Assembly: GCA_963693285.1 (NCBI GenBank)
Contig: OY848918.1
Location: forward strand, 20,905,484 to 20,969,483
Source: Xestospongia muta
Lineage: Eukaryota > Porifera > Demospongiae > Haplosclerida > Petrosiidae
Reading direction: 5' to 3'
DNA length: 64,000 bases
The number at the start of each line of letters is the position of its first letter. Positions within the stretch are counted from its first letter, which is position 1. Both the position numbers and the translations under genes were made by a program. The notes under the pieces were generated by a model. The model did no database searches and was not told the DNA's origin. It saw only the letters and a program-made list of their open reading frames with translations. Below are positions 39,309 to 52,754 of the stretch, piece after piece.

Positions 39309-40519
39309 CTGAGGTCTATAACTACCAGATGGAGCAAATCTCATGTCATCGGGCCTTAAAGTGGGTGGAGGGATAATGACATTAGGAAGGAGTTTGGCTT
39401 CATATATATAGTCAGGAGTAAAGATGGGATCTTGAAAGTTATAGCTAAGAAGACATTAATAATTATAAAAAATACTACTTAATAAAATTAAAAATATATA
39501 ATTTAGTCAAACTAACATCACATTACCACATATATGTATAAAATGTTATCTTATAGAAAGATTTTGACAATTGTACATAAATAATACTATTAATTGTTCT
39601 TACCATATAGCTTGTGACTTCTCAATATCTGTTAAATGTGGCAATGGAGACTCTACCAACCTACAGTGATAATATATAAGTCATAGTACACGACAATATG
39701 TGTATGTACTTACCCTCCTTTCTTAAGTATAGTTTTCATGCTCATATTAGGCCACACCCTCCCTGATACACCTTGAGATGTCTTAGGGTTTATTTGTACA
39801 GGCTACAAAAGTGTTCACATTGATAGAATATACAGCATATTGTTACATGTGACAGCTTAGCATATACCATGTACAGTACAGCAACTTACCTCATTGTCTA
39901 ATCCATCTGTAGAGTCTTTATTATAAGTCTCATAAAGTGTTTTTAAAAAGGCATATAGCCTGTTATATTTATGTACAAATAGAGAATCACAACCCAAACT
40001 ATTACAAGCCTCTGTTACAATGTAATAAATCAATTAAATTAAAATACACATACTTTCGCCAGGAGTCAATGAATCATAGATTTCACTTAGGGCATCAAGT
40101 AATCGATGCTCGTCAACAAATGGGAGTAAAGCCACACCCTATATATAAATAGGTGAAATGAAATGTGTATAAATGCAAATATATCTACAGTATATAAAAT
40201 ATAAATGTATTTATTTCTATGTACATGTACATTTACCAGTATGGATGTACAATGTATTTACCTGTCAAGCAAATTTCTTTCCATTTAAGTCAATTTTAAA
40301 AATTTGACGGATAAAAGTCAACAATGGCAGAGTCCTATATTATGATATATGTATGTTATTAGCTGATAGTATTGTATTAACTTACTTCATCTAACATGAG
40401 GTTTTGCCATAAGGGAGGAAGGAATTTGCAACTTGCAGAGGGAAACACACCCATAAGTTGTTCTAATGGCCGGAACTAAGAATTTAAAACATAAAATTTA
40501 ATTTATTCGTGCCACACAA

Positions 40520-40566
<47 letters not shown>

Positions 40567-43500
40567 TCCTTACCGGTTACGAACCTCTTTCAAACCTATC
40601 TCTTATCTGAACAATGTACCGAAAGTTGGAGGCAAAGGGTGGATAATGAAAGGGATAGTACCACTTCCAAGATGGGCAGCCCTATATAAAAACATCATCA
40701 AAAGTACATATACAATAAGTAAATATCATTTTATATAGATAATAAATTAAAACAATAATAATTTACATTATGTAATTGTACAATGTATATAATATAAGTA
40801 ATTGCATCATAATTATTGTTACAATAATTATTAGGGGCCATATTAATTTCTGATAATAATTAAGGGGATGTCCCATATTTATCAAGATAATAATTATTGA
40901 TAACAATAAAGATAGCAACAATATAATTATAACATAATTGATTTAATACACTTATAAATTATAATTACTACAAGTAATGTCCCTCAAATCACCTGATAAT
41001 AATAGCTCATCACCCAACACAGTCCCTGAGCATAATTCTCCACAACTTTTCGCACAAATTCCACATCATCACATGACACACAAAACTTACTCTGATAGTA
41101 ACGATCCTTCCATCCCTCCTCCCACAACCTAAACGAGAAATATTCAATATATATTTGTCTAAAATACTGATTAATAACTTTACACTATATAACAAATGAA
41201 CATCATAATTTTATATACATTTTTTAAACATTCAAAAATGCATTTAAGATTTAAAGGTACAATGAAATGAATGAAGTTTGTGTATATTACTACACAATAT
41301 CACATTGCTAACTGACTCAACACTAAACCATGATACGAATCAATGCTAAACCATACAAGTTCATACATGGTTAATATAACAAAAAGGACAATGACAATAT
41401 CAACAATCTACATGTACATGTAATAATGTAACTGTTAACATTGTGACATATCTTTTTAGATGTCTACATATTACTGCCCTACCTGACTTCATCCTCAATC
41501 TCAGGATCACTTTCAGTCTCATTCCCATGTTGATCATCATCTGCTCGACGTTTCCTCTTCATTCGTTCTTCCTCTTTATCATTAGTCAAACTCGACCTTC
41601 TTTCTCCTTTTTGTCTCTTAGTATCAGGATCAAATTCAAATTCATTCCCACGTTGATAATCTGCTCCACGTTTTCTTTTCATTCGTTCTTCTTCATCATT
41701 AGTCAAACTCTCCTTTCTTTCTCCCTTTTGCAAATCATCTTGACTGAAAGTAGATGATTCTTGAAAAGACTAGAAAAGTTACACATGGTATTAATTTTAT
41801 ATAATAACATTATTTAGCAACAATGTATTTTAACCCTGACACCCTCACCACTGATTGTACTGGTAACAATTCTTGTTAAGTGTGTGTGAGTGTGTTAAAC
41901 TGAGTATTAAGCACATATATTGTCTCATATTTACAATTATATTTAGTCCTCAGGATGGTAATTGTATTCACAAAAAATATAAAAATGTAGGCAAAAGCAT
42001 GTAACACCCACGCAAATAATTAATTTTCATGTTTTACATTTATTGCTATTTTAAAGCCACTTGCAAAGTAATATTTTAATCAAATTTCTTTCATATAAAA
42101 GGAAGAGCTAATTCATGTGACACAGAAACATCAAGAAAATGTCATAAGAAACATTTTCTCAGCTATGCGTAAAATACTTATGATAGAAATAGTAAAAGTC
42201 GACATGTTCATACAAGTATGTGGGCATGGTTACACAAGTGTTTAAAAATAGTAACAACTCAAAAAGTATTTTTAAAAAATGAAAATCAATAATTTGAGTG
42301 GGCGTTGCATGATCCTACATTGCTTTTAGTGGCTGCTGATATTACCTATATGTACATGTGTAATACTAACAAATCAAAGATCTAACCACTAGAGAATGCC
42401 TACAAGATTAAAATTACATGTACCATTTACCTTTGATCTTTTCAGGAGTGCCTTCATACTTTGAGCTGCTTCTTGATTACTAGCTAATGTACTAGATTGT
42501 CTCATTTGATAAGCATCATAACGAGCATTGTAAGCTGGAGAAGGTCGAGACCCAAGTGGCTGGAATGAAAACAAGATGTTAGGTCAGAAAAAGTTGTACA
42601 CAGTATGTACTTATTGTATAATACATAAAAATGAGAATGTTCCTTGAATTAATGGATTAATGAGGTGCCCTGTATTATACACTTATTTTATGTTAACTTA
42701 CCACTGGATTGAGCTGTTCAGGTATAAATGTCGGAGCACGATAATCTTCCTGTAGTTATTAGTCATTAATTAATAGGGTCAAATAGGTAATTATCAATAA
42801 ATTGCCTTACTATTTTTTGACGCTTTGACCGCTGTTTTTGTCGCTCTTTATCCTTCATCTCGCGATCACGCCGGTTATCATACACATGTACTAACCTCTC
42901 CTTGTTTGACTCTAACTTCACCAGTACATTCCTTCATAGAATGACCTGTAACCATGGTAACAATATTCATCACATGACAATCACAAAATACACACTCACC
43001 ATATTGATTGCAAACCTCACATGGGCGTGGCTGGTTGGGTTTGAACTCTTCTCTTAAAATAGTAAAATAAGGCTCATGTGTAGCTAATCCCAACATTATT
43101 AAATCAGCTACATGGACAGAACAAAACATTATACATTGATTACATGTAGTCAGCAATGTTGTCCCTTCAAAATAAGAGAGGAAGTGTCTAGGGACAAGCG
43201 CATAAAGGACTGATATAGTTAGCAAAAATCTTGCAGGCCATTGATATGCTTCATACACTTATGAGCTCCTCTTTTTCACATAACAGATATTCTATGTGAG
43301 TCAACAATGGCTAGTAAAGTCGTTGAATCTTCTTAAAACTATGCTCTATAGCAGTTCATAATAAGAGCAGAACTAGCGAGTAAAAGATAGTCTATGCTTC
43401 TATTTGAAAGATCATCACTACAACCAGTGCTGTCACAACAGTCATCTTGCGTTTTTCACTCTCTTAACACATGCTCATTTCTAAGCAATATCTCCCTCAT

Positions 43501-45132
43501 CCACATTCATACTGTGTGAGTTCTATATGCACTTGACTGCAGACCCTCTCTAAGCTAAAGGTCAACAACACCATACTAGACTACAAGTATAAGTTCAATA
43601 GTCAATATTTGAAATACAACATACCATCAGCTCCGTATAGACAATGATGAGTGTTTGGGTCATGTCCTGGTGAACCACGCTGCTTACGAATATAGTCCAT
43701 TATCTTGTGTTCTCCTTCACCAGGGACATTAGTGTCAGATAGTATGACCTATATCATATAGACAATTATTATATCAATGGATAAATGATAGGATGATATG
43801 GATGCATAAAGTACATGAACAAGTGAATGGATAAATAAAAGGGTTAAATGGATACATAGCTGTATAGAGAAGTAAATAAAAGGTACAGATATTTGCTTCA
43901 CTATATATTTATATATTTTATATATTAATTTATTTTTGGTACATTTATATTCTGTTCACATTGAGAATGAACAATAATTCAGTTTTATAACTCTTATTGG
44001 GAATGAGCTAGAGAGAAATGGTATGATTCATTCAAAAGGTTTTGAAAGTCTACAATTTTAGCAAAAATTAGAGCACTAGCTATCTAGATAAGTTGCAAAC
44101 AGAAATCCTATATAAAGTGAATGGCATTCTTCTTATTCCACTGACATCATACATAGGTTGCAATTATTAATGAATACATGCTCAAATGTTCTCTAGCTTC
44201 TGCAAAAAAGTTCAGAAATTTGTCAAAAGTATCTTTAGTAGTAAAAATAAGAGACAGCTATAAAAAATATGAAAAGCTTCAATATGACTCACAAAAACTT
44301 TGCAATTATGATGCCATGCTCAAGTAAGGTTGATGACTAAGTCATATTAGAATACCACTAAACTACATTCACTCTCAATGTGAACAGAATATACATGCAT
44401 TATATTAGAGATATTTAAAATTACACGTAGAAATTTAAGAATGAATTCTATTGAAGTTATTGTCAATACATGTACATAATATGCTTACCTTTATACCCTT
44501 CCATGCTGGGTTATTGTTCATTCTATCATGTATGTAATATTGTAGACATATTGCAAGATTAGCCATGAATGGTGTACCCTATAACAGAACAATATAGTAC
44601 ACGTCAAAGGTTGGGGATACACATATATATCTACTAAGTCTCTCTCTCTCTCTTCACTTACTGGAGTAATACAATTGCTATCAAAGTGAGCATTGTCTGG
44701 TTTTAATGGTGGCAGTTCACAACCACTCTCTCTAAGTTTACTACGAATACGCTTAATCTCTTCCAACTTATCTCTATATTGAAAGATATAATAAACTTCT
44801 ATTAAAATCAATTTTATGAAGATTTTGGTGCTACATAAATGTTAACATATTCAGTAGCACAAAAGGTAAATGTAATTGTACATAAAACGTTTTAAACAAT
44901 GGATAAAGGAGAAAATTAATAATAATAATAATATGTTGTTTTATAAGTTGTTTACAATGTACTATTAACTGTAAAGACACAATAATGTAAATTAACAGTA
45001 GAAGTACATATACAGCATACAATGTATTAACATACTTAGCTTCTAGAGCAGATCTAAATCGACGTGATCTCTGTTGGTTCATTTTAGCTCGAGGAGCCTA
45101 AAAAGAGTAAAGCAGTGTGAAGGTCTCCCTCC

Positions 45133-45172
<40 letters not shown>

Positions 45173-46149
45173 GATAGCCTTACCACTCCATCAATGGCCA
45201 TGTAAAGGAGTTTACGAGGACGAACAATATTAAAGATTCTATCAATATATTCAAAGATAGCTTCCATCATCTCATCTTCATTTTCTGGAGCAGGTCTGAA
45301 ATTGAGCAAGAATATTAATGTCACATATCTACTGTCTTTATAGCAATACTTTGTCAATAAAATAAAAAGAATTTGTTACTACTGAAGATTAAAAAGCCAA
45401 AACATGTTATAGCAATACTAGGATTTTTTACAAGTTGATATTCTCTAAGACTTGATCAATCATGCCCAAATGGCACAAACTCACAACATACAACAATATA
45501 TGAGATCATAAAAACAGGCATTGGTATGTTGTTAGTTGGGACAAGGTCTAAAACATTTTTAGATCTGCTTACCATGCTTTATATGTGAGACCAAAGAAAA
45601 CATCTCTAAGACTTAATACACAATGATATATAATATATCAACAGTTACACAAACCATACACATTATGAACATACATGAATATTGTACATATTTACAGGTC
45701 AAACCTGTTTATCTTACTTGTCTTCAGGATGACAACATGGATGGATAATACCATTCATATCAAGATAGAGATTATCAAACTCCACTTCATTGGGATTAGG
45801 GAGTGTAGCATCAACTGGTATTTTTAACCCTTGAACAATTTTCATCTATAAAATACGTATACAAGTATTCATGGCAACTTAAAGTAAGTTGTACATGTAA
45901 ATATAGTGTATACTACATATACATGAGTCACGTGACTTGACTGATAAGTTAAACAAAGTCTACGCCTTTGATCAATAGTATATGAACTACCATTGAATCA
46001 CTCATCAAAAAGTAAAATACTGCTTATATTTTAGGTACACGTAGGTTTTTTATCAGTATTAATACATTCCATACCTTCTCTTCTACACAGTGTACCACAA
46101 TAGAAGGATATTTTCGAGAAAGCCATCGGAAAAAGGCTGGAACTCCCAT
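39309..46149 (-). pseudogene. XRN2: XRN2-type 5'-3' exoribonuclease, copy B (longer, broken)
   Basis: Exons in order: 46075-46149, 45718-45845, 45184-45295, 45036-45097, 44662-44773, 44489-44578, 43625-43748, 43000-43107, 42896-42945, a truncated one 42811-42875, 42702-42749, 42431-42559, 41483-41769, 40993-41128, 40574-40681, 40386-40475, 40262-40334, 40054-40138, 39890-40011, 39714-39802, 39604-39660, 39309-39444. Phases agree throughout, and exon 1 is in frame here. It keeps GADADLIML and the zinc knuckle CEVCNQYGHSMKEC. A deletion between 42896 and 42875 removes the GNDFLPH region. Lesions: TAA for Lys in the RGS-K-P stretch (40577-40579), one extra T in the FYPSNF exon, and TGA for Trp in KFAWQ, in the same exon. 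XRN2 is essential, so an intact gene is expected elsewhere. Confidence 0.88.
40519..40565. repeat. CT microsatellite next to an XRN2 exon
   Basis: A (CT)n run begins a few bases past the donor of the exon 40574-40681 (minus strand). Confidence 0.9.
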
Positions 46150-46530
46150 CACAAACTTGACAAACCCACGTGTTACAACAATGCCACGCCCAGTTATTAA
46201 GCCCAACCTTTTAATCATTATTGAAGTTCAAAGGTTAATTGCCATCATTTTGCAGTCATAGGAACGAATTATCTAGCTAACCTACCTGATATATACAAGT
46301 AAGATACAAGCGAGTCACTAAGTGAATGACTCACTATTCATTGAAATACTCCTGCATTTAATTTTTTTAATCAACAGTGATGCAACCAAAAAATTTATAA
46401 ATTACGATTGACTAAAACTATTTAATCTTTACCAATTAACTACATGGATATGTATTACAGGATTTTTTATTTGTGTAGAATATTTCTTTAACAGAGATTG
46501 AGTTATTTACATAGAGAAAACTCAAATGCT
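42045..46530. repeat. segmental duplication, copy B (partner 14600-20085)
   Basis: Direct repeat of the first block. It lacks the TTAA element of intron 6 and keeps XRN2 exons 8 and 9 (43000-43107, 42896-42945), which copy A has lost. It lacks the two exons (15801-15858, 15693-15750) and half of a third that copy A keeps. Confidence 0.9.
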
Positions 46531-46869
46531 CAACACTTTCATGATAAAACTTTGTTGAATCACAACTAAACATGATCAATAATTATTGTTGTTTTATATT
46601 CTTTAAGTTCAGTGTTCTAGTTTATTGATTACATATTATGAAACGTTTGAAATATAGTAATACAGTGTGACAGTATCCTATTTTCAAGTAAATTAATTTT
46701 ATTGATATTATTATCATCATTTAAAAAAAAATTTAAAACAAATTAAACTGCAAAGATCAATAAAACAAAGGACAAAAAAAAACAAACACTGATTTAGCTA
46801 CTAAATCTAGTCACTACATGTACATTATTAACATTGTTTTTTGCCCAATTTTGACTTTGTGAATTCTTT

Positions 46870-47210
46870 TTTTTATTGTGGATCAACAACCTGGAATGTC
46901 ACTTTACTCTTAAATGATCAACTTTAGGTGGACAAAGAATGTCAAGATAAAAATTATTGGGATTGGTTGTACCAGGCTGTTTAGTACCTTTAATATAAGG
47001 ATATACACCCTCAGACAATTCAAAATTAATTTTAAAATTCCAGCTAGGAAGTTAATAATGTAGTAACCTCTTACATAACTCTTTTTGCTGGCTTAGTCAT
47101 ACATTTATGTCAGTAGGCAGTTTCTTGAAGAAGGACTTCATTGGAACTTTTTTTTTTAACTGATCTACAAAATGTCTGTTGAAAGATCTTTATATTACCT
47201 TCTAGATGTG
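46870..47210 (-). pseudogene. remnant of a small EWW-family gene
   Basis: On the minus strand the 3' end reads TFQVVDPQ-stop at about 46870-46900. At 47185-47205 the promoter block common to the family (AATATAAAGATCTTTC) is still visible. The body between them is scrambled, with no EWW or SGxFK motif left. Confidence 0.5.
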
Positions 47211-47422
47211 TTGTCACTTTATGTATATAGATGGGTGCCTGATGACTAAGACATCTGAGTTGTAGTTTAGGACAACTATCAACTTATAATGGAAGTATAT
47301 TCTTGTCTGTATGTGATGTCTGACATTCTTGTCCCTGATACTTTGACTTTATTAGAACTACTGCTCAATAACTATTGAGTTCTATAATCTCTACAAACAT
47401 ATTAGATATATGTGTATGTATA

Positions 47423-47496
<74 letters not shown>
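47423..47496. repeat. TACA/TA microsatellite
   Basis: (TACA)n followed by a long pure (TA)n run. Confidence 0.95.
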
Positions 47497-47499
<3 letters not shown>

Positions 47500-47514
47500 C
47501 ATTATATATATTAA

Positions 47515-47870
47515 TATCAATTAAATTATGCTATATATGGAGTATACACTGTCTAAAATGAATTAAATGAAGTATATGATTTCAATTATGGTTAACTCTT
47601 GGGACAAACCCAAATAAAGTAAACTCTATTGAATTATGTGATCCAATAAAAAACATCATCCTGATGCACAAAATCCTTACTACTATGATGCCATGACTAA
47701 GTAACATTGATTGCATTGTCACACTTAAAATTCCACTAAACAGCACTCATTCCCAATGTGACATACATGTACCATATATAGGAAGATAATGATACATTCA
47801 TATATTTACTGCTGTACATTCAAAATGTAATTTTATAGTCTAGGCAGTCCTGATACCATCATTTATCTTT
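47515..47870. repeat. XRN2-intron-like fragment and local repeat
   Basis: 47520-47642 is repeated at 50664-50790 (GCTATATATGGAGTATA, ATGAATTAAATGAAGT). 47680-47870 resembles XRN2 intron 6 and the stretch near 15650-15690 (ATGATGCCATG, CACTAAAC, GGCAGTCCTGATACCATCATTTA). It is a scrap of a further XRN2 copy with no exon intact. Confidence 0.55.
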
Positions 47871-48163
47871 TGTTATTCATACCGAACTTATAGAGAGAGG
47901 TTGTGAACTGGCACTATTAAAGCAACTTTGGTATAGTAATTCATCATGGCTTCAATTGATGATATAAGCAGATACTATTTTAACTGAAACTACTCCAGTT
48001 AGTTAAGTTGAAATAGTATCTACCTCTCTCTTATGGTTTCAGTTGTTGGACCAAAACTACAAAGAGTACTTTTTGGATTCTAATTGACTTTACACATATT
48101 GAATTAGACCAGTTTTGGCCTTGTAATAATTCAATATTGGGCTAACATTATATTGATGAGATT

Positions 48164-48840
48164 ATGGTAATAAAGACAATGGTTGAAATGACAAAATCCT
48201 TTTTTAAGTGCAACTGTTTAATTGTGTCATCACTCAGTCTACATCTTTCTGGTGTGCCTTCTTCATCTTCACCAGTGGAGAGGCTGTTCAGCAATACAGG
48301 AAAAATTTTCACACCAGAAAAGTTTTCCTGTATTGCTGAACAGCCTCTCCACTGGTCAAGATGAAGAAGGTACTCCAAGAACTTTGGCATGCAAGATTCA
48401 CCATAGATAGACACTTCTACGATTCTCTTTCTAATACTTGGCTGGATTTGTGTCCATGAAGACACAAGGAGCTGCTAAGTAATCATCTGTGTTTGAATGG
48501 CTTTGGAAAAAGGAGTGGTTTTAGTCTCATGATGATCGAAATAAAGCTAAATAAGGTTTCGCTCTTCTTTATATGTGGTTCCAAACTACCCTCAACATGA
48601 GCTTGGGTAGGGTTAGCTTTGTTGATTTGATGAATAAGATTAAAAAGGACTTAAAGGTACTTCAAAGTACTTACAGGTATTTTAGTACTTGTAAATACCT
48701 CCCTTAGTACTTGAGTACAAGTACAAGTACTGTGCAGAAATGAAGAAAGGATTTAAGTGTAAATACAAGTACTTTCATTGTTGTACTTATAATACTTAAG
48801 TACAAGTACCAATGTACTTGGCCCCATTGCTGCTTATAGT
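48164..48840. mobile_element. hAT transposon remnant with a coding hairpin
   Basis: The plus strand encodes GVPSSSSPVERLFSNTGKIF, and the minus strand encodes TPERCRLSDDTIKQLHLKKDF. Together these are the C-terminal dimerisation segment of hAT transposases, but the two halves lie on opposite strands because of an inverted duplication (48257-48304 versus 48323-48370). Downstream, 48660-48833 is packed with AAGTACTT-type words and ends GTACTTGGCCCCATTGCTG, whose reverse (CAGCAATGGGGCCAAGTAC) looks like a hAT terminus. The left terminus was not found. Confidence 0.7.
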
Positions 48841-49485
48841 GTAACTATAGAAGTCAATATATGTATAAATGAATTAATAAATTTGTTCTTAGAAATGTTA
48901 GAGCTTCACAGAAGTTTATGTATGGGTTCATTGTAATACACAGTTCATATCATCAATGTAATACTTGAGAACTATATAGTTTATTACAATGACATTGCAA
49001 TCACCATGCAGATTGATACCATGGTGTATTACTATTACTATGCATTGCTATCATCATAGTCATTTTTGATGACATATCATGAATCTATATCATTTTTAAA
49101 GTGTAGTATCAAAGATTTAAGCTAACCCTCTAGTTAATAAGCATGCATTTTTCATGCATAATAATTCATCTAAATTAGACAATGTGTACTTTTATATATC
49201 ACAAGCATTATAGATCAGAGATCTATTTATTTAATTATACAGTATATCACTTTGTAAAATGAGGAAATACCTATAGGTCCAGAATAAAGTCATATTTTAC
49301 TGTGTACAGGATTTATAAGTAATTTAGCATTATTATCAATATTAACTTCATCAAAGAAATATTTTATCAACTACATGAAAAAAAAATTGATAGACTACAA
49401 AAAGGAACCAAAAAATATAGCTAAGAAACTGCAGTCACTACTAGTAGTGTTACATGTTCCCTTTTATAAAGATTAGTATCGCTGC
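48841..49485. other. intergenic, no gene seen
   Basis: AT-rich sequence between the hAT end and the stop codon of the first small EWW gene. The last 100 bases are probably that gene's 3' untranslated region (minus strand). Confidence 0.5.
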
Positions 49486-49933
49486 TCATTTCTTCTTTCG
49501 TGGATCAATAACTTGGAGAGTGCAATAAGCTGTCAAATCATCAACGGTTGGTCCTTGAACAACCTCAACTATAAAAGGACCTTGATTCAACGGATAATGT
49601 GAAACAATGGGCTTTTGTCCAAGTGTGTAGTTGAACTCAACAAAAATTGTTTCTCCAGAAACTAAAATCTTGAAAGAACCAGACACATAATCCCTTCCTT
49701 CAGCCTGTATGCAAATTTATATAATACAAGCAATGTTTTGATTATAATTTATAATATACCTGTATAGTGCCTCTTGTAACTATCTCATTTGGATTTGATT
49801 GCCACCATTCGTGTACATTTCCATAGTGAACTATTATTGCTGCACCAGAATTGTCGATTAATGTAATGCTATATCTTACTAAGAGGAAAATACTATTAAG
49901 TCACACATTATTAAATTAATTACCTAAACTCAT
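49486..49933 (-). CDS. small EWW-family protein, 115 residues, three exons
   Basis: Exons are 49924-49933 (ATGAGTTTAG), 49760-49878 and 49486-49704; junction phases are 1 and 0, all GT-AG. The protein begins MSLVRYSITLIDNSGA, has VHEWWQSNP in the middle exon, then SGSFKILVSGE, YTLGQKP, GPFIVEVV and AYCTLQVIDP, ending RKKK. There is no signal peptide or membrane segment, so a cytosolic location is likely. Alternating hydrophobic residues suggest a beta-sandwich. I do not recognise the family. Two paralogues with the same exon plan lie at 52309 (minus) and 54798 (plus). TAATAAAA (50031-50038) lies about 98 bases before the ATG in the place of the TATA box of its sisters. Confidence 0.75.
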
Positions 49934-50030
49934 GTTTCTTGCAATTGAAGTCTTCTGATTGTGAGGTGAAGAGGGTTTCAATCAGAAAAAATTTCTTGAC
50001 TGATATGAAAATCTGAGCTAACACAGACCT

Positions 50031-50038
50031 TTTTATTA
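50031..50038 (-). promoter_or_regulatory. TATA-like element of the 49.5 kb gene
   Basis: Minus strand TAATAAAAAGGTCTG, the counterpart of TATATAAAGACCTTTC at the two sister genes, at the same distance from the start codon. Confidence 0.5.
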
Positions 50039-50059
50039 CAAATACAGCACAAGATCACG

Positions 50060-51200
50060 TGTATAATATGCTTCCGTTAAGCCGCCTCTTTTGCTAGTCT
50101 CGTTCTCAGATTGGCAACTCCCCCGAGCGATAACCTAATTTTGCTTCAAATATTTGGTCCTAGCATCATCTCGTGCAGTCAGTGATCGTATGACCTTGTG
50201 GAAAAACGAGGGATTACTACAACTTGACAATTGATACCTCACCCCTACAGGCAATTATAAGCAGAAATTCATTTCCCAATAAACAAGATTACTGCTTGTT
50301 AATCTAATGTGACTAATGTTGTTAATCTAATGTATCCAGATAATAGGGATTGAAAATATTTGCCTAATTGTATTATATTTGATGGCATGAATCTAACACA
50401 CTATAAATGTTAGCTATAAACTACTACTTTCAAGTTTATATTTCTGCTTAATATCAATAAAAAAATGTATAAATAAAGGGCATCTAGTTCTTAAATCAAT
50501 ACACTAATATATAGCTGGGTAAGTACCTGTCTAATTAGTTAATTAAGTTACTAGTATCATATTCATATAAGAGTCATTTATAAAGTACTATTACCATGCC
50601 ATAAATATGACACTACATTATATGTATTGGCAATACACATCTACTAGAAGCTAAAGATCAATTAAATTATGCTATATATGGAGTATAAACTGTCTAAAAT
50701 GAATTAAATGAAGTCTATGATGTTTATTTATTGTTAACTCTTGGGACAAACTCATTAATAAAGTAATCTCTAATATTGAATTATGTGGTCTGTAAATTCA
50801 CACATTTCCTTCTAAGTGAAACACTATCACTATCATGTTGTCACTTTGTAGATTTTAAAATTTTATTCTTGCAAGCTTTTATGTTATGGGTTTCTGCATA
50901 TTATACTAAGATTATATGCATAATGTATAGTAGTCAAGGAAATTTATATACAAGTATTGTGACCTAGAGAAGGCTGAGACCCAAGTGGCAGGAATGGGAA
51001 TGAGATGGTAGGTCAGAAAAGAGTTACGTGTATATTGCATATACTTTTGTGTGATACATGTAAATGAGAATTTCCTTTAATTAATAGATTTAATGAGATG
51101 TCCTATAGTAATATGTACCTTGCGTTAGCTTACCACTGGTGTGACAGTGTCAAATAACAAGAATCATATTACTCATAATAAAAGTATTGTCGTAAGAACA
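50060..51200. other. intergenic region with local repeats and an XRN2 scrap
   Basis: 50664-50790 repeats 47520-47642. 50964-51145 matches the XRN2 region around the exon 42431-42559 acceptor and its upstream intron (GAGAAGGCTGAGACCCAAGT, TTAGCTTACCACTGGT). It is a third, isolated piece of XRN2 with no full exon. Confidence 0.6.
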
Positions 51201-51207
51201 TGTTATA

Positions 51208-51443
51208 CTCTGTCCGAGTTGAGTTAAGACCTTTATTAAAAAGGTGTTTTATGTAAGGTGAGGTATTTCCTCGCCTATTATATGCAATTTGCGCTAAAGT
51301 ATAATTATTTTAATTTTATTCATTATTTGTTCACGTATATGTCATGCGAACACAATACGTATTCTCTCGTGTTCGTGATTCGTGAAGATGCCAAAGAGAA
51401 AGAGAATGAGCTCACAAACAAATAAGTTGTTGCTAATGTCTCT
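51208..51443 (+). mobile_element. Tc1/mariner-like element, one end only
   Basis: TA followed by CTCTGTCCGAGTTGAGTT is the same terminus as that of the element ending at 8048, here in opposite orientation. Inside, an ATG (51388) begins MPKRKRMSSQTNK, the counterpart of the transposase start MQRGKRLRSQTK. The sequence then leaves homology. The rest of the element is missing. Confidence 0.8.
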
Positions 51444-52308
51444 GACTATAGTAGTACAGGTATAGACATAAGAGAGTGGATAACAGACGCCACTATTATA
51501 AACAACCGCTCATTATTAACAGGGGCACACTTACCTATATCGAATGATGAAAACTGTTAAAAGAATAGGTCAGTTGATTATTATTATTATTATTAATAAA
51601 CATTACCGTACATAAAGTAAACCAGTTGCAGAGTGTGAATGATTTAGAGAAAAAATAGTACTGATGGTTAATCTGTGATATACACAGACTACCAGTGGTT
51701 AAAAGAAAAATTAAAGAATATTAAAATTGAATTCTGTGAGAATACCTTAATCCATCAGATAGTCTCTTACTTCCTTTATAAAATTACATGCCCAAGCCAC
51801 TCCAATCATTTACATTGACTATCCAGTATTGTTATTAAACAGACGTTATTACATGTTGATACCTGGAATTTAAACAAACAAACAATGTGAACTGATTTAT
51901 AACTAAACCACTTGTTATTGTATTATAACAATCAGGTTGTGTTATAAGTAGTTAAGATTTAGAGATCTCAGCCTATACCTTTTGTATTCAAAACTGCTGT
52001 TGAACAAATTGTTATGGCTCAGCAAAATAGACCTGTAAATTAGGATTGACTAGTGTTGTACTGTCTTATTATATTGTCACATTACTCTGCTGCATAACTC
52101 TCACAATATACATCATGCTATGTTCTGGCTTAATTAAGTATTTTAATGTTATTATGTTAGTTTTATCCAAAACTTTTTTTAACAAGTACATAATATAAAT
52201 TAATAAAGGTCTATAAAAAAAGAAAATGAAAAAAATAGCTGCAAAAATTTAGTCTCTATTTGTACTGTTTTGTATTCCTTTTTTCTAGTTTAGCATCACA
52301 GCTCACTT
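51444..52308. other. intergenic repeat sequence before the second small gene
   Basis: 51850-52200 resembles 22240-22600 (TTACATGTTGATAC, GTTCTGGCTTAATTA, TAGTTTTATCCAAAAC). The last 90 bases (TTTAGTCTCTATTTGTACTG) are the conserved 3' untranslated block of the family. Confidence 0.55.
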
Positions 52309-52754
52309 TTATTTCTTTGAATCAACAACTTTGACAGTGCAGTAAGCTGTCTCACCCTCAACACGAATGCCATTAACGATCTGAACTTCATAAGGACCTG
52401 GATTCAGCATTTTACTTTCAAAGGAAGGCATTTGTCCAAGTGCAAAGTTGAAATCAACCTGAATTATCTCATCTTTAATTGTCATCTTGAAAGTACCAGA
52501 TGTTGAACCAATACCACAAGCCTGTATAAAAATGTTTGCGTAAAAGGACTGATTTGATTATTCGGGTCATACCTCGATGAAACCTTGAGAGATAATGACA
52601 TTTTGATGTGAAAGCCACCATTCGTCTACACGTCCATATGTAAGCTGTATTGGTGTACCAGACTCATTTAAGACAGTAATTTTATAAGCTATAAAGATGA
52701 AAACATAACTCATGTACAGATATTATTAAAATAATTACCATAATATTCACCCAT
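52309..52754 (-). CDS. small EWW-family protein, 114 residues, three exons
   Basis: Exons are 52739-52754 (ATGGGTGAATATTATG), 52573-52688 and 52309-52521; phases are 1 and 0, GT-AG. The protein is MGEYYAYKITVLNESGT, then VDEWWLSHQN, STSGTFKMTIKDE, ALGQMPSF, GPYEVQIV, AYCTVKVVDSKK. It has the same length, exon sizes and motif spacing as the genes at 49486 and 54798. No recognised domain, signal peptide or membrane helix. A clear TATA box (52842-52849) and the block AGACCTTTCTTA precede it, about 88 bases before the ATG, with CAGCTG boxes further upstream. Confidence 0.8.

Noticed and set aside
41443..41757. plus-strand Phe/Ser-rich open frame
   Set aside because: It is the antisense shadow of the Lys/Glu-rich XRN2 exon 41483-41769.
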